Origin: Fragum whitleyi
Lineage: Eukaryota; Mollusca; Bivalvia; Cardiida; Cardiidae
Direction: 5' to 3'
NCBI GenBank assembly: GCA_948146395.1
Contig: OX411555.1
Coordinates: 56,854,187 to 56,918,186, forward strand
DNA length: 64,000 bases
The notes beneath the pieces were generated by a model. That model was not told the DNA's origin. It ran no database searches and saw nothing but the letters and a program-made list of their open reading frames with translations. This document shows positions 1-12,856 of this stretch, in pieces. Each line of letters starts with the position of its first letter. The stretch's first letter is position 1. The translations under genes and the position numbers were made by a program.

Positions 1-721
1 ACTTCAAACTTTGTACACTGATAGATCTTATTGAGGACAAGTGTCATGTACAAGAATTGTTACTCTGCCATGTCCACTTTTTTTTTTTTATAAGAGAGGA
101 TTTTTGGTTATCCGGTGGGGGACTCCTGTATTGCATCGCAATACGACATGCACTTGTTTTATCCTGAACACAGGGCTATCACTTAATGTCATCTTGTTTC
201 TAACAATTTTCTTCTTGAATGAGCAACCTAAATGTTGTAAATACATTCAGGATGTCGACCATTAATGTGTTTTTATTTTGTGACTATGACCATGTAATAA
301 AGAGACAATTTATGATGTTTGTATTTCTGAGGAGAGGTAAAATTTAACATTCTGTTTAGTCTGGCTGTTGGGAACTTTTAAAGTAAAACAAATTCAAGAT
401 TAAATTGTAATATACAGGAAACTTATAAATAAAGGAAATTGCAATGTTGTCATTTAAGAATCGGTGAAGGTGGCATAAAATGACATATATAATGCCTTCT
501 TTGCAGATTTTATTACATTCCTTGATATGTAAAAATAAAAGTTTTATTGAAGGCTTTTAGTGAATTCTAGGAAGTGTAGCAATGTAATGCACAATAGATG
601 ATGAATAACAGGCTCACAATGCTTTTGGTAGAGGTTTTTGAATTAAAAATGATGTCATAGGCAAACTAGCAACGCCTAACTAAGTTTAATTCTGAATGAT
701 GCAAATCTCCATTTCTACTAG

Positions 722-3700
722 GTCCGGAATGCAGAAGCTTCCTGGAGAGATACAAGAAAACAGTTACGTAAGGATCATCGTTGGGACCTGGCTAATCTGT
801 TAGAGCGAGAAGAGAAGGAAAAACTGTTTGAGGAACATATTGATGCTCTGTCCAAGAAAAATAGGGAAATGTTCCATAAACTATTGGATGAAACAACAGG
901 GGTAAGACTTTACCTTTAAATTGCTTAATTGAATAACAAGCAGACAGTATAGACTAGGATCAGGTTTCACGTATATGGATATACACATTCTTATTTTAAT
1001 CTTTGCTGCCTGCAAAGTTTTTTTACCAAGTCTTTGGAGTAATTTTAGCCTGTTAAGCTGAGACAGTAAGGCATCAGGGGAACTAAGAAGTGAGATGTGC
1101 AGCTGGTGGCTCAGGGCCCAAGATTATAAAATAAATTTTCTTGCTCAACTGAGAATTTCTCAAATTTCTCAAATTCAGAATTCAAATAAATGTATAAATA
1201 TAAAAGATAGTGTTATATATAACAATTTATTAATAATTTACAATATATTAATTCTATCTTTTATATTCATACATATATATAATTATTACAACAGAATTAC
1301 GGCTTTAATGTCTTTGAGCATTAGAAAAGTTTTATTACCTCAGACTCATGAATTGTGATTGAGTAGTTTGAGAAACAACAGGAAACCATCGGTAGTGCTA
1401 AAGCCAATACAAACAAATAAATTCAACAACCTAATGAGTGTCAACCAGGAACATTCCAGTGACATTTGTTTGAAATTTATTCTATTATTTGTTGTAAGAA
1501 CTTTTCAGCGTTTTGAAAATTGAAAATAACCCCAACAAATGGTCATTTAAGGAACATTCTAGTAAAATTTGGTTTATTTTGTGAGAAGATATTTAAATGA
1601 GTTTTAATTTCCCGTTCAGATAAGCCTGTCAACCTCCTGGAAAGAGGTCAAGAAGATGATTAAAGATGATCCGAGGTATTCCAAATTCTCATCCAGTGAC
1701 AGGGTAAGTACTAAGCGTAGACATATGGCTATTATAAGCGTTTGGAAAGTTAACAATACACATTATATTGTTGTTTGTAAGGATATTAGTCTAATCCCCC
1801 GTCCCACTACACACACAAGTTTCATAAAAAAGTGTAATGAAAATAACAATGTTTGCATTTTCGTTTGGTTACAAGAAACTTCTTTAATCCTCTCCAAAGA
1901 GTAAATACAATGCTTAATAACTGTGTTAGGAAAAGGAATGAGATTAAGGTCATTGTTTGGGTGTTGCTTTAAACAAATTTTTTCTGCGATGCCCATATAC
2001 TGATTTCTTGGTTCATTTAAGAGATGTCAAAAATTTTTTGTTTGATTTTATGATATGAAACTAAAAACTAAAAATGTTTTTTATTGAGTAATAAAAACCA
2101 ATTTTTAGGCCATTCAGAATTCACAAATATTGATGGAATTAACAAAAATTAAATTATAAGAAATTGGACAATAAACTTGCCAAATTGCTTTTGTTTTCAG
2201 AGGAGAGAAAAGGAGTTTGATGATTATTTAAGGGAGAAATATGTTCAAGCTAAGACAGATTTCCGAGAGTTGTTGAAGGAAACTAAACTAATAACATACA
2301 CTTCCAAGGCCAAAATGCAAGAATCAGATGCACACTGGAATGACATTATTAAGATTTTGGAGGTAGGAAATTATGTAATTCATAAAAACATATGTAGACG
2401 TCCAAAGCAATGTTACTTTAAGGTCATGGTGTAATTGCAATTACATATTGGATACCCACTAATATGAGGTCTGTCAAGCAAAAAGGGACCGTAAGTACAA
2501 ATCAATACAATCAGGGCAATATTATCATTGTTAAATAAAAATACTTTAAAAAGTAGGAATTATTTGTCTGATACTTATTTTGAATGAAACCAAAATTATT
2601 AAAAATCGCTAGAATTAGACAAGTAACTATTTTCCAGGAGACCTCTAGAAATCACTTTAGGGAGGCCCGAAATGTAATGCGAAGTTATATAGTAGAAACT
2701 GTTCATCAACCTTTGCTGAACAAAATCTGCCCTGTCTGCAGTCCAGGAGATGTCTATTATGCAAATTACTGAGGTCAAAGGTCATCAAGTACATTTAGGC
2801 TATTACGGCAATATATTACTATTAACTGACTGTTATGCTGCTTTTTTGACGAATAATTGACTGAAATAGTTAAATAATTATTCAATTCTATAGAGCAAAT
2901 ATTTAAACAAACAAAAGGGAGTATTTTGGAACTTTTGTTGAAATCAAAGTACTGAAAGTACTGATATTTTAGGCATTAAAGTTTGTTTTCATTTTGTGTG
3001 TTACAAAACTGACAAGCACATTTATTCATTATGTTTACTGAAAGTTAAAGTATTCGAGATGATTTGAATTTCCTTTATCATCATTTGTAATATAAACTAT
3101 GATCATTTTACTTCATACATATGCATACATGTATTTATAAAAGTGCATATATATGAATATTGACAGTGATACCGACGGCGTCGGATAATCCCCATTAAAA
3201 TATTTTTGAAACTTGTTGAGTAAAATTAATAAAAAGATATATATGTGACCCGTCACGCGATAAAGAACCATCTGGGAATTGTGTAAAATAGACATTTGAA
3301 AAAGAGATTGATTTCTATTAATGGTCAACTGGAGCTTTATTTTCAAAAACCTTCTATAGAAAGGTAGTGTATCGACCTTGATTCAGAAAATTACTAGGGT
3401 GAGAAAAGTTTCGGTCCTATTTAGTCTGCTCAGTCCGTGAAGTCTGACTAGAATCGACACTTTACGCACTTCCTAGATGGTCCCTTTACGCATGAAGGGT
3501 CACATGTTATAATTTGTTATTTTTTAAAATAGAATCAAAACCCTCTCCAAAGGTACGTTATAAGTCTCCATGGACGTGACATCACTCAACACCAGTATAC
3601 CATACAAAGATGGCATTACTGCACTCAAAGAAATTTGAAGCACAAGGGATGTCAAAAATAAGGCAAACATGTTGATTCTTTTGTGAAGACTTTTAATCTA

Positions 3701-6700
3701 TCAATCAATGTGTAAACAGTGAATGCTAATTGGTTATAAAGTAAAGTAAGTCATTCTAGAGTCTAACAAACTTGATGCTTACACGTATAGTTGAAGATCT
3801 GTTTAGTTTTATTTTTGGTTGTTATTCTCGTTTGTTTGTTTTTTGGGTTATTTGAGTATTGTGTCTTTTGGCCTAGCCTAACAGATCTTATGTTAGAATA
3901 ATCGCAAGGTTTACGGTTCCTGTAAAACCGCGCGATGGTCGCATTGACACCAAACTGTTATTAGGGACCTGGTGAAAAAGACACCACTCACATTCATTCT
4001 GAATCGAATCACTCAATCAGCGCTTCATTCTTGATATTACAAAACCATCTCAATAAAAACGCTCCGAAATCATTCACAGCGTTCCGGAATTGCTCGCAAT
4101 CATTTCGAAATTAGAAGCACTCAATTCATTCAATGATTTCATTGACCAGCGTGAATTTTGAAAAGTCTGATTGGTGTGTGAAGACAGACAGGTCTATTTA
4201 TGTAACAATACGTGATTAAACAGGATCTACCAGTTTCAACCAAAAACGTTGAATTCATTCGAAAGTCACTCATCCCATTCATTTCAATCCCAAATCATTT
4301 CTTTTGTAAATTTCACGATGTTATTAGCTGTAGGACGCAGAGAGTTAAAGGTTAACAGGCGCCGTACGGACTACATAAGACAAGTGTAAGCTAGGCTAAA
4401 TGGGAGGTCCATATTCAACTTTATCACCTTCAAAAGAGTGTATTCAGAGCAAACTTTACTTATTTATTCATTATTATTTTATTAAATAACCATCATTTAA
4501 ACTTTTCGAAACCATGAACTTGGGAAAATGTGTGAAATGTACATGATTACTGTTTTCCTGAGGTCGGCAATGTTACAAGCCTACTCCAATGAATTATTTT
4601 GATTTATCGTCATCGGGTGTCAAACACTACTTACTAAGCCATGTTTAGGCTGTATTTCCAATGTATTGGTCGTCGGGTGACAAAATCATCCCTATTTCCC
4701 TGTTTTGCTTGTTTAAATCCAGATCACATAGTTCAAAGTGCCTCTGTTCTTATAAATTGAATACGCTTTGTTACATGCTTCTCATAAAATTGATCTTAAA
4801 TACACTAATGTATTCTAATAAAAATAAATAATCCCAAACTTTACTCATTATCTGAAATTTCTTCAAAGAACCCATTCTTCTCTTTTTTTTTATTCTAGTC
4901 TTTCTTATCTGTCACATCCTCAAGCCTGGTCGTGACTAAATTACTGTAAGTGTCACAAACTTATTTTGAATGTTTGGATTGAAAAAAATGAAATGTTTCT
5001 AAAAAAGTATGAGTAGGCATTTATCTTGCTTAGATATATTTCTTAGGCCTGTAAAATTATTTCATAACGGCTGCACAAAGATGCAGACGTGTGACCGGCG
5101 TAAAATATAAGCGCGACGGGGTATTGATGCTTATAAACACGAAACGATATTGTCAATGTTAATTTCCTATGTCAGTGTTTAGGATCCATACTGCTGCCTC
5201 GAAAATAAGGGAATTGCTATTAGGTAAGCATAATGACACATACTTTTTTATACGAACTGGATTTGATTTGAATGCCCTAAAAAGTCTGTGGAATATAAAA
5301 GAAAATTGTCCAGCAGTTTTTATTTAAATTTAGTACAAAAACTTACGCTAAATTCGGGAAAAAACCTTTTTAAACTCGGCTATTCGTAGAATACAGGGGC
5401 TATTCCAGTCACCAGGGCGTATGCATCAGTGTCTGCGTCGGCGTAATGCTTTGATTAAGTTTTTTCTTGCAAGTGTTTAAAATTCCTATTCTACCAAAGC
5501 TATTGCTTTGAATTTTTGCACATGCTATGTGATCATAATATCAACCTCTAGACAAAGATTCATTATTCTGATATTGAATTTAGAGGAATTTTAACCCCTT
5601 TCGGACTTAGAAATCTTGGTTAAGTTTTTACGTGCAACTGTTGTTTATCTGTAATATTTCTGTTTCTATTAAAGCTATTGCTTGGAAATTTTACAAATGC
5701 TTCTGTGACCATAATATCAGCCCCTCTAAACAAAGATTCATTACTCTGATATCGAATTTAGTGGAATTTTTACCCTTTTCGGACTTAAAAATTCTTGGTT
5801 AAGTTTTTACGTACAAATGTTGTATATCTATAATATCTCTATTTCTACCTTAGCTATTGCTTCCAAACTTTGCACATGCTTTTGTGACCCTTTTTGGACT
5901 TAAAAATTCCTGGTTAATTTTTACGTTCAAATCTTGTTTATAAGTTATAGCTCTATTTCTACCTAGGCGTTTGCTTGGAAACTTTACACATGCTTTTGTG
6001 ACCATAATATCAGCCTCTGGACAAAGATTCATTTGTCTGGTATTGAATTTTATCGAATTTTAACCTTTGTAACAGTCATAAATTCTTGGTTAAGTTTTCA
6101 CATGCAAAAGTTTTACATCAGTTATATCTCTAATTCTAGTACAGCTATTGCTTTGAAACATTGCACGTGCTTCTGTGATCATAATTTTACAGCTTTCGGA
6201 CTTAGAATTTCCTGGTTAAGTTTTTACGTGAAAATATTGTAAAGTGTATATCAGTTATATCTAATTTTTTTCTTAAGCTAATGCTTGGAAACTTTGCATG
6301 TGCTTCTGTGTCCATAATATCAGTCTCTAGACAAAGATTAGGTTCTCTGATATTTAATTAAGTGGGATTTAAACCCTTTTCGGGCTTGAAAATCTTGGTT
6401 ATGTTTTTATGTGCAACTGTTTTATATTAGTTGAATCTCTGTTTCTACTAAAGTTATTGCTTTGATACTTTGTACATGCTTCTGTGACTATGATATCAGC
6501 CTCTGGACGAAGATTCTTGACTCTTGACTGTTGACCTTCATTTGATTGAATTTCCATTGTCGATATTAATTTGCTGTTACTATCCAGCATTAGGAATAGT
6601 ATAGCTTCGCTGTACTCCGACAGATCTTATTTCGAAGCCTGCTCACAGGTTTCGTCAATGGTTCATGGAGTAAAATTTAAACAGATCTATAAAAAGTATC

Positions 6701-9203
6701 AAATGTTACTATATTTTATTCTTAATGGTTTAGTTAATTTGATTTAGAATTAATCTTTAATCTCGTAGAACCGCTGTTTAAGGAAAATCCCTTACAGCCT
6801 GAACCTCCGGAATCTGTATACAACAGTGCGCCTTTTGACAACGCTTCAAAGAGTTATCGCATAATAACAGACAAACACTGGTCCAAACTTAAGTCATCCA
6901 GTTAACTCAGAAAAATATTCTCTGGGGCACAAGTTGTAGCATACAGAATACCCAAGTCACTTTGAGACATTCTTTTTAGAGCGAAATTAAGTACTGCTGC
7001 AACAAATGAATATCTCAGAAATTCTGGAACAAGTAAAACACTGAGGTGTCAAACATGCATATTCCTGGAAGGCATGCAGACGTTGAAATCTCATCTTGGC
7101 AATGTAACTACAATTAGAGGTTCACACAATTGCAAAGGTTCAAATGCTGCGTACCTCATCACATGTACGATTTTCTACAAACATTCGTGAAACCTAGCAA
7201 CATATCAACAAGCGCATAAATTCGCTCCGATCCAACTGGAAAACCTGTTAATTCAATAGTTCTCCAGTTACAGAACCTTTTAACAAAGTCGACCACTCAT
7301 TCTACTATGTTGTCCTGTGTTGCATTGAAGCCATCCTCAAATAATGCTAATATATGTGCTATGAATAAAACATCTTTTTAGATTGAAGTTACATAATGCC
7401 AGCATTGGTTTTTTCTCATTGCTTGACTCCTGGCAAAAATGTTGATTTTGTTTTTCAACTGCCTAGAGTTCAAGGTTATGTTCGAGCAATAGACCAAGAG
7501 GACAGCCATATATACATTTATATTTGAGTGATGAATATAACTATGTAAAATGTATCACACGAATTCATCCATATGCTAAAGCTATATCATATGTTTCTTT
7601 TATCAAAACATTCTCCATTTACAACTGAAGTACTTTTAGTACTTTGATCTTTTATTTTTGACTAATTTGCTGCTATTTTGCAAGTATATAATCATGTGAA
7701 TATTGTTTGCATATGTACATTTTTATAATACTAAAAACCTCGATTTATTTTGATCATATCATGAAAAAATTGTGCATTAATACGATTTTTTACTGTTTTG
7801 CACTCCATGACCTTTGACCTCAGTACTGACCTACAAAAGGGATTGTGAATCTGCAGACAAGCCTAGCAATGTTCCTCAGATATTGGGCAAGCAAAATATC
7901 ATTGTCTGCATCCATTACAAACCGGGCCTCCCTGGTCTCAAAATTTGAGATTGGATCACTAGTCTAAATCGTCTCATTGAGAAGGTTCTAATTTGAGTTT
8001 TAACTACAAGGGATCATTGAGAAATTCCCATTAAAACAATTAGTTAATCAAAATTATAGTCAAAATTATAGGTCAAATTTGTAAACAAAACATGTACTAA
8101 GGGACCATTCTCTTTTACAACCACTTTTTGGTGGTCCTGTAAGTGATAGCTTAATACACATTTTACTGTATATTCTTTGTTTTCAATGAGTCATCAACTA
8201 AAAACCTAATCACAAGTATGTATGAAGTTTGTTATGTTTTATGTGTCATGCCTCCATGAATACAAAGAATACTGTCTTCATCTCTTACAATTTAATACCA
8301 TGAAGCCAAAATACAAAAGATTTCGCTTTTAACCCTTGTCATGCTGAACCCGGAATATTCCTGCTTTGGCAGGAGCTATAGACAAACATCAGTCTGCACA
8401 TATGTGTAGTCTGATGTTAGTCTACACCACCTGTTTCTCACTTTCAAACCAGAATTGTCATAGATTTAGTTTTTCAAATAAAAATTGACCTACAATTGGT
8501 ACTTTCAGTGCTTTTTGCCCTTTGATTTTGATGCAAATTTTAAGCCAATATTTATTCAGCATGACAAGGGTTAAAACAGAGATTCCTTTTGGGGACTTCT
8601 TTTTGTGCAAGCTTACTAAATATGTGCAATTCAAAATTTAGGGTTTTAGGGGATGTAGGTTTTGTGCATCTGAGATGCGAAAATGAGTAGTCCGGACCCT
8701 CAAAACTATGTGATGTGATACCTATAGACTCTCTAGGGCTCAACTACAGAAAAGAATTGAAGACTGCTTGCAACAGTCTTCAATTCTTTCCTGAAGTTAA
8801 GCCCCAAATATTGATATACTTCTATCAATTTCTTTACCTTAATCCAAAGGCTATAAATCTACAAAATACAAGACTATAAAGTTTAAAAAGAAAAAGTCTA
8901 TACCGAAAGCAGGGACTCCAAAATTTTAAGAAAGGACCCCTAAGATCCTAATGATCAAGTCCTTTGGCCCCTATTTTGTAGATTTCAGACTATAACCTTG
9001 AAAATTATTTTACGGGCATAGTTAGGTTTTATGAAAATCATGAATAATTTTTTAAATTCATCTTTCAGAATGATAAGCGTTACTTGAACCTTGAACCAGT
9101 GGCTGAGGAGCGCAAAAAGATGTTGATGTCCTACATTGAAGATTTGGAGAAGAAAGGTGTACCACCCCCACCTACTGCCTCGGAGCCCTCTCGAAGAAAA
9201 TAG
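722..9203 (+). CDS. TCERG1: Transcription elongation regulator 1 (TCERG1/CA150), 3' part, four exons
   Basis: Coding exons are 722-901, 1620-1703, 2201-2362 and 9069-9203 (TAG stop). All junctions are in phase 0 with AG/GT borders. They encode the last 186 residues of a FF-domain protein. The reading matches the C-terminus of animal TCERG1: most of the fourth FF repeat (SWRDTRKQLRKDHRW), the fifth (STSWKEVKKMIKDDPRY) and the sixth (KRYLNLEPVAEERKKM), then the proline-rich tail GVPPPPTASEPSRRK. TCERG1 is a nuclear protein whose FF repeats bind the phosphorylated C-terminal domain of RNA polymerase II and couple elongation to splicing. The N-terminal WW-domain part lies left of the window. The last intron (2363-9068) is enlarged by repeats. 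The gene converges on POLR2B, whose product is a subunit of its polymerase partner. Recognition is by sequence recall, not a search. Confidence 0.93.
2638..2965. repeat. Left copy of a diverged inverted repeat pair
   Basis: This stretch (GAGACC..AGGGAGGCCCG..TGTAATG, CTGTCTGCAG, ACTGAGGTCAAAGGTCAT, ATCAAAGTACTGAAAGTACTG) reappears in reverse complement and the same order at 7620-7955. It is either the terminal repeat of a large element filling the TCERG1 intron or two opposite copies of one repeat. It contains a short ORF preceded by TTTTCCAG, but the match to the repeat argues against an exon. Confidence 0.5.
2966..5370. other. TCERG1 intron, no gene recognised
   Basis: AT-rich intron sequence. 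A stretch near 3970-4330 is rich in CATTC/ATTCA words, and 3380-3520 has a compositionally distinct block. No coding signal was seen on either strand. Confidence 0.5.
5371..6624 (-). mobile_element. Helentron-like non-autonomous element with tandem core, family 1
   Basis: About seven units of roughly 175 bp, each containing a CTATTGCTT..TTGCACATGCTT..GACCATAATATCAGCC core and a TTTTCGGACTTAGAAATCTTGGTTAAG segment. On the - strand the element opens with a small hairpin near 6607-6624 (CTGTCGGAG.ACAG) and ends with a hairpin built on TATTC..GAATA followed by a CTAA-like end at 5371. A second copy in the opposite orientation is at 51961-53278. A 5' hairpin, tandem core and 3' hairpin are the layout of Helentron-associated interspersed elements, common in bivalves. 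The family assignment is inference. Confidence 0.6.
6625..8328. other. TCERG1 intron, no gene recognised
   Basis: Apart from the right inverted repeat (7620-7955) I see only low-complexity AT-rich sequence here and no sustained ORF. Confidence 0.4.
7620..7955. repeat. Right copy of the diverged inverted repeat pair
   Basis: Reverse-complement partner of 2638-2965; shared blocks are ATGACCTTTGACCTCAGTACT, CTGCAGACAAG, CATTACAAACCGGGCCTCCCT and AGTACTTTTAGTACTTTGAT. The alignment is broken by many substitutions, so the pair is old. Confidence 0.5.
8329..8574. mobile_element. MITE with 20-bp TTAACCCTTGTCATGCTGAA inverted ends
   Basis: A 246-bp element whose ends are perfect inverted repeats (TTAACCCTTGTCATGCTGAA at 8329, TTCAGCATGACAAGGGTTAA at 8574). 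It has no coding capacity and lies in the last TCERG1 intron. The TTAACCC tip is shared with the hairpin MITE family at 9669, 38218, 50306, 51169 and 53406. Confidence 0.75.
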
Positions 9204-9248
9204 ATCTATCATATCTATGTGCTAGATTGACTTGTAAATAAGACTCGC

Positions 9249-9254
9249 AATAAA
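9249..9254 (+). promoter_or_regulatory. Putative TCERG1 polyadenylation signal
   Basis: An AATAAA hexamer lies 46 bases after the TCERG1 stop codon, the first canonical signal in the 3' untranslated region. Another AATAAA near 10154 could serve a longer transcript. Confidence 0.45.
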
Positions 9255-9668
9255 TGTTGACCCTGGACATTTAAATATTTCGGAATATAGAAACACATGT
9301 CATAAGAGTGTGATGGGTAAAGTATGTGCTTGATGAGCAGAATGAAATAGGGCTTGGATAGGTTGAGGTGGGCTATTGTATATTCTTAACTATGAATGTA
9401 TTTCATAGTCCGGTGTTTCAAACCTCTATTTCTTACAAGATGGTGTTGAAAAAGAAAGTTAAAGACGGAATAAAATGTGTTCTTGGTGTTGCTCCACTTG
9501 AATTTTGTATGCTATCATGATTTCTTACTTACTAGATTTACATTGTATATGACATTTAGATCCATTTCACTTCAATTACTAAATTTCATCATGTGGATGT
9601 GTTTAATAGATGAAATCAATTTCTTTCTGCACAAGATGTTTCTGCCCTGTGTATTTGTATACACTGAT

Positions 9669-9900
9669 TTAACCCTTTGCTGTTTAATCCCTGCTTTTTT
9701 TTAAGTGCCTGTGATTTTATGATTGAGAAAACATTGCGAAAAAAGTAGAAATTGCTTCTGACAAGCAATTTCTTCTTTTTCCACACTATTTTCTACCCTA
9801 CTCAATGGTTATTTTTCAAATTAAATCCACTTTAAATTTGTGTCTGCAAAACCTTTGAATTTGGACAGGTCATAAATGTTGTAAAACAGGAAAGGGTTAA
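9669..9900 (-). mobile_element. Hairpin MITE, TTAACCC family
   Basis: Ends are TTAACCCTTTGCTG and AGGAAAGGGTTAA. The centre is a palindrome, AAATTGCTTCTGACAAGCAATTT. It is a close reverse-complement relative of 38218-38445. It sits downstream of TCERG1 and could add a foldback to its 3' region. Confidence 0.75.
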
Positions 9901-10690
9901 ACCCCTGTGAATGAGGGCCCAGTCTAACATGTTGTAATATGAGGATTGAGGAGTTCTATTTTCTAGACTGATTGTCTGGTCGAAAAATGGGATACAGCCT
10001 TTTAATTGTGCTTATTATTTCGAAGGATTAGTTATACAGTGTCGAGGTTTATTTGTGCTTACCCCTTGATTCCTTATTGTAAATAACTTTTATGAATATT
10101 GAATGTAGAATGTTTTAGAGAATGATCAATTGAAAACCCATATCACCAAATCAGAATAAAACTAGCATTTATATAATTGTGCAAGAATGCTTTATTGGGA
10201 TTTTAAAAATGAGCCTGTTCGTGAGAATTCCAACAATTTCAAATATGCACAGACGTGAGAATTCCAACAATTTCAAATATGCGCAGAGCAAAGACTGGCC
10301 AGAATCTTCACTATGCGTTTAGTAAATAGATAAGATCCCACAGTATCTGTAAGCCATCAGGTAACTTTATATTTACAGTATGTGGCTGTCTATGCTACTC
10401 AATGTTTGCAAATCACGAATATTTCAAATCGTTGGAAATGTCACGCACAGGCCCAAATGTAAATCTTACTGCGAAGAGAGTGACAGAGTAATGAGAACAA
10501 GAGAAGAGATTGTTTTAGTATTTTAACTCATCATTCAAGTGTTCAAATACATGAGGAAATCTGTTAATAAAATCATGCCAAGATAAATGTTGTTGTAGAT
10601 AACTTTGTTCCATGGAGATTCATCCTTTCCATTTTCAACAGTCTTCATGATAGGAGCATTTTGTTTGAAAATTTCAAAATTGCCCCTTTT
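9901..10690. other. Intergenic, no gene recognised
   Basis: Convergent intergenic sequence with a short direct repeat (GTGAGAATTCCAACAATTTC at 10211 and 10255). No conserved protein was recognised on either strand. Confidence 0.4.
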
Positions 10691-10691
10691 C

Positions 10692-11193
10692 AGGAGGCCA
10701 GACTTGACTATCCAGTTCAACTTGGTTAGATATTTGAGCCCTTTTGGGACAAAAATAACCATTTGTATCAGCCAAAACAGAGACAGATGAACTGTTCAGT
10801 AGCCTAGCAAATAGGTTTTAGATTATAACCTTTTTAGCTCACCTGAGCACAACATACTCAAGGGGAGCTTTTAGGATCACCAGGTGTGTGATGTCCATAG
10901 TACATCGTCAACAATCTTAAAAACTTCTGAACCACTAGGCTGATTTCATTGAAACTTTGCCAGAATGTTCCTTGGGTGACCCTTTTTAGCTCCACTTTTA
11001 AGGAGGCCAGACTTGAGTATACAGTTGGTTAGATATTTTAGCCCTTTTGGGACAAAAATAACCATTTTTATCAGCCAAAACAGAAACAGATGAACTGTTC
11101 AGTAGCCTAGCAAATGGGTTTGAGATTATAACCTTTTTAGCTCACCTGAGCACAACATGCTCAAGGGGAGCTTTTAGGATCACCAGGTGTGCA
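10692..11193. repeat. About 309-bp offset tandem duplication
   Basis: AGGAGGCCAGACTTGA..GCCCTTTTGGGACAAAAATAACCATTT..CTCACCTGAGCACAACAT..CTCAAGGGGAGCTTTTAGGATCACCAGG begins at 10692 and again at 11001, near-identical apart from small indels. The second half is the start of a repetitive element with a CTCACCTGAGC foldback. Confidence 0.7.
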
Positions 11194-12724
11194 ACGTACA
11201 TCGTGCGTCGTCAACAGACTCAACAATCTTAAAAACTTCTTCTCCTGAACCATTGGGCTGATTTCAATGAATCTTTGCCAGAATGTTCCTTGGGTGACCC
11301 TTTTCAAAAATTGTTCGCAAAATTTCTGATTGCCCTATAAATAATGGGGTGGCAGGGAGGGCATTTTTTCACTTTGAACAACATCACCTGAACCGATGGG
11401 CTGATTTCAATGAAACTTTACCACAATGTTCCTTGGGTGACCTTTTTTAAAAATTGTTACTGAAATTTTGAATGGCTCATAAATATGGGTGTGGCAGGGC
11501 AAGGCTAAATTTGAATCTGAAATCTTTGAACAACATCTCCTGAACCACTGAGCTGATTTCAATGAAACTTTACCAGAATTGTTTTTGGAAGATCCTATTC
11601 AAGAAATTTTTGCAAAATTTTGATTGGCCCATAGATATGGGTGTGGCAAGGTGGAGCTTATTTTGAGCCCCAAATCTTAACTAATTGATGGATATTGCAG
11701 TGATAATAACCATGATGGATATTGAAGTAATAATAAAGTCGAAAAATGCAATTTTGTCAAATTCAAGGGAACATAAAACTAGAGGACCTCGATGATCCTA
11801 ATCGCTCACCTGAACCTAGGAAATCAAAATGTTGTCAAATAAAGATGCGAGATTATTATCAAGAGGAAAATTGCTCTTGTGATCTTATGAGTCTTTGATA
11901 ATCAATATATGTGGCTGTAATAGTGAAAAGAATGTTTTAAGAAAACTGCAATTTTGTCAACGTCAAGGGAACATAATTCATACATGTAAATAAGTGTCAC
12001 ATACTGAAATATTTCTGCAAAGAAAAATTCATGATTGATGAATAACATATAGAAAATTGAACTCCAGCTGTTAAATACATATTTTTTTCCCAATCACAGT
12101 AATTTTGTGCAGCCTGATAATGGGTCACAAAAGGAACATTCCAGTGAAATTTGGTTGATATTGATCAGTAATATTCTGAGAAATTGATTTTCAAAGTTTC
12201 TAACATACAGAGAAATGAGCTCCACCCATAAAAAAATATTTTTCATTTGAATCTATAATATTTGGTAGACTGATAAAGGGTCGCTCAAGGAACATTCCAG
12301 TGATGTTATCAATCACTTAGTTTCTGAGTAAATCATTTTGAAAGTTTCCACTCTAAAACATAGACATATTTTCATCTGATCACAATTTTTTGCCGACTGA
12401 TAAAGTGTCATCCAAGCATCATTCATGTAAAATTTAATTGGTATCCATCTATTATGTTCTGAGAAATTACTTTGTACCATATTTGGAAATTGGCCACACC
12501 CATCAAATCCATGTTTTTCAATGGTTCAAAATTTCTTGAACATCTTTGAAAGAGGGTCACCCAAGGATCATTCCTGTGAAGTTTTGTTGAATTTCATCCA
12601 GTAGTTTCTGAGGAGAAGACTTTCAAAGAAAAGTTTAGGAATTGGCACACAGACGGACGGAATGACGCACGACTGACACAGCACCATGAAAATAGCCCCA
12701 GTGGCCTTCGGCCAGTGGAGCTAA
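10832..12724 (+). mobile_element. Mosaic of Helentron-like tandem-repeat elements, family 2
   Basis: Contains many 130-150 bp units with the words GAACATTCCAGTG, GGGTCACCCAAGG, TGATTTCAATGAAACTTT and CCAGTAGTTTCTGAGGAGAAGA. The right end has the hairpin CAGTGGCC-TTC-GGCCAGTG closely followed by CTAA (12721-12724), a Helitron-type terminus. A probable internal 5' end (AGAGGACCTCGATGATCC, then CGCTCACCTG) lies near 11780, so at least two elements are nested or joined. Confidence 0.55.
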
Positions 12725-12856
12725 AATTGTTTACGAAATTTTGTTTAGCCCTTGCATGAGGGCGTGGCTTATTTTGAGTCTCCTTAGTAACAAATTGGTG
12801 GGCAGGGTCTATTTTCACTTTAAACTCTTGGAATAACATCTCCTCTTCAACACAAG

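Noticed and set aside
1095..1358. 87-codon + strand ORF in a TCERG1 intron
   Set aside because: Very AT-rich low-complexity translation (Ile/Asn/Tyr runs) with no conserved features.
2584..2772. Possible extra TCERG1 exon after a TTTTCCAG acceptor
   Set aside because: TCERG1 is continuous without it, the peptide does not match the protein, and the sequence is one arm of a dispersed inverted repeat.
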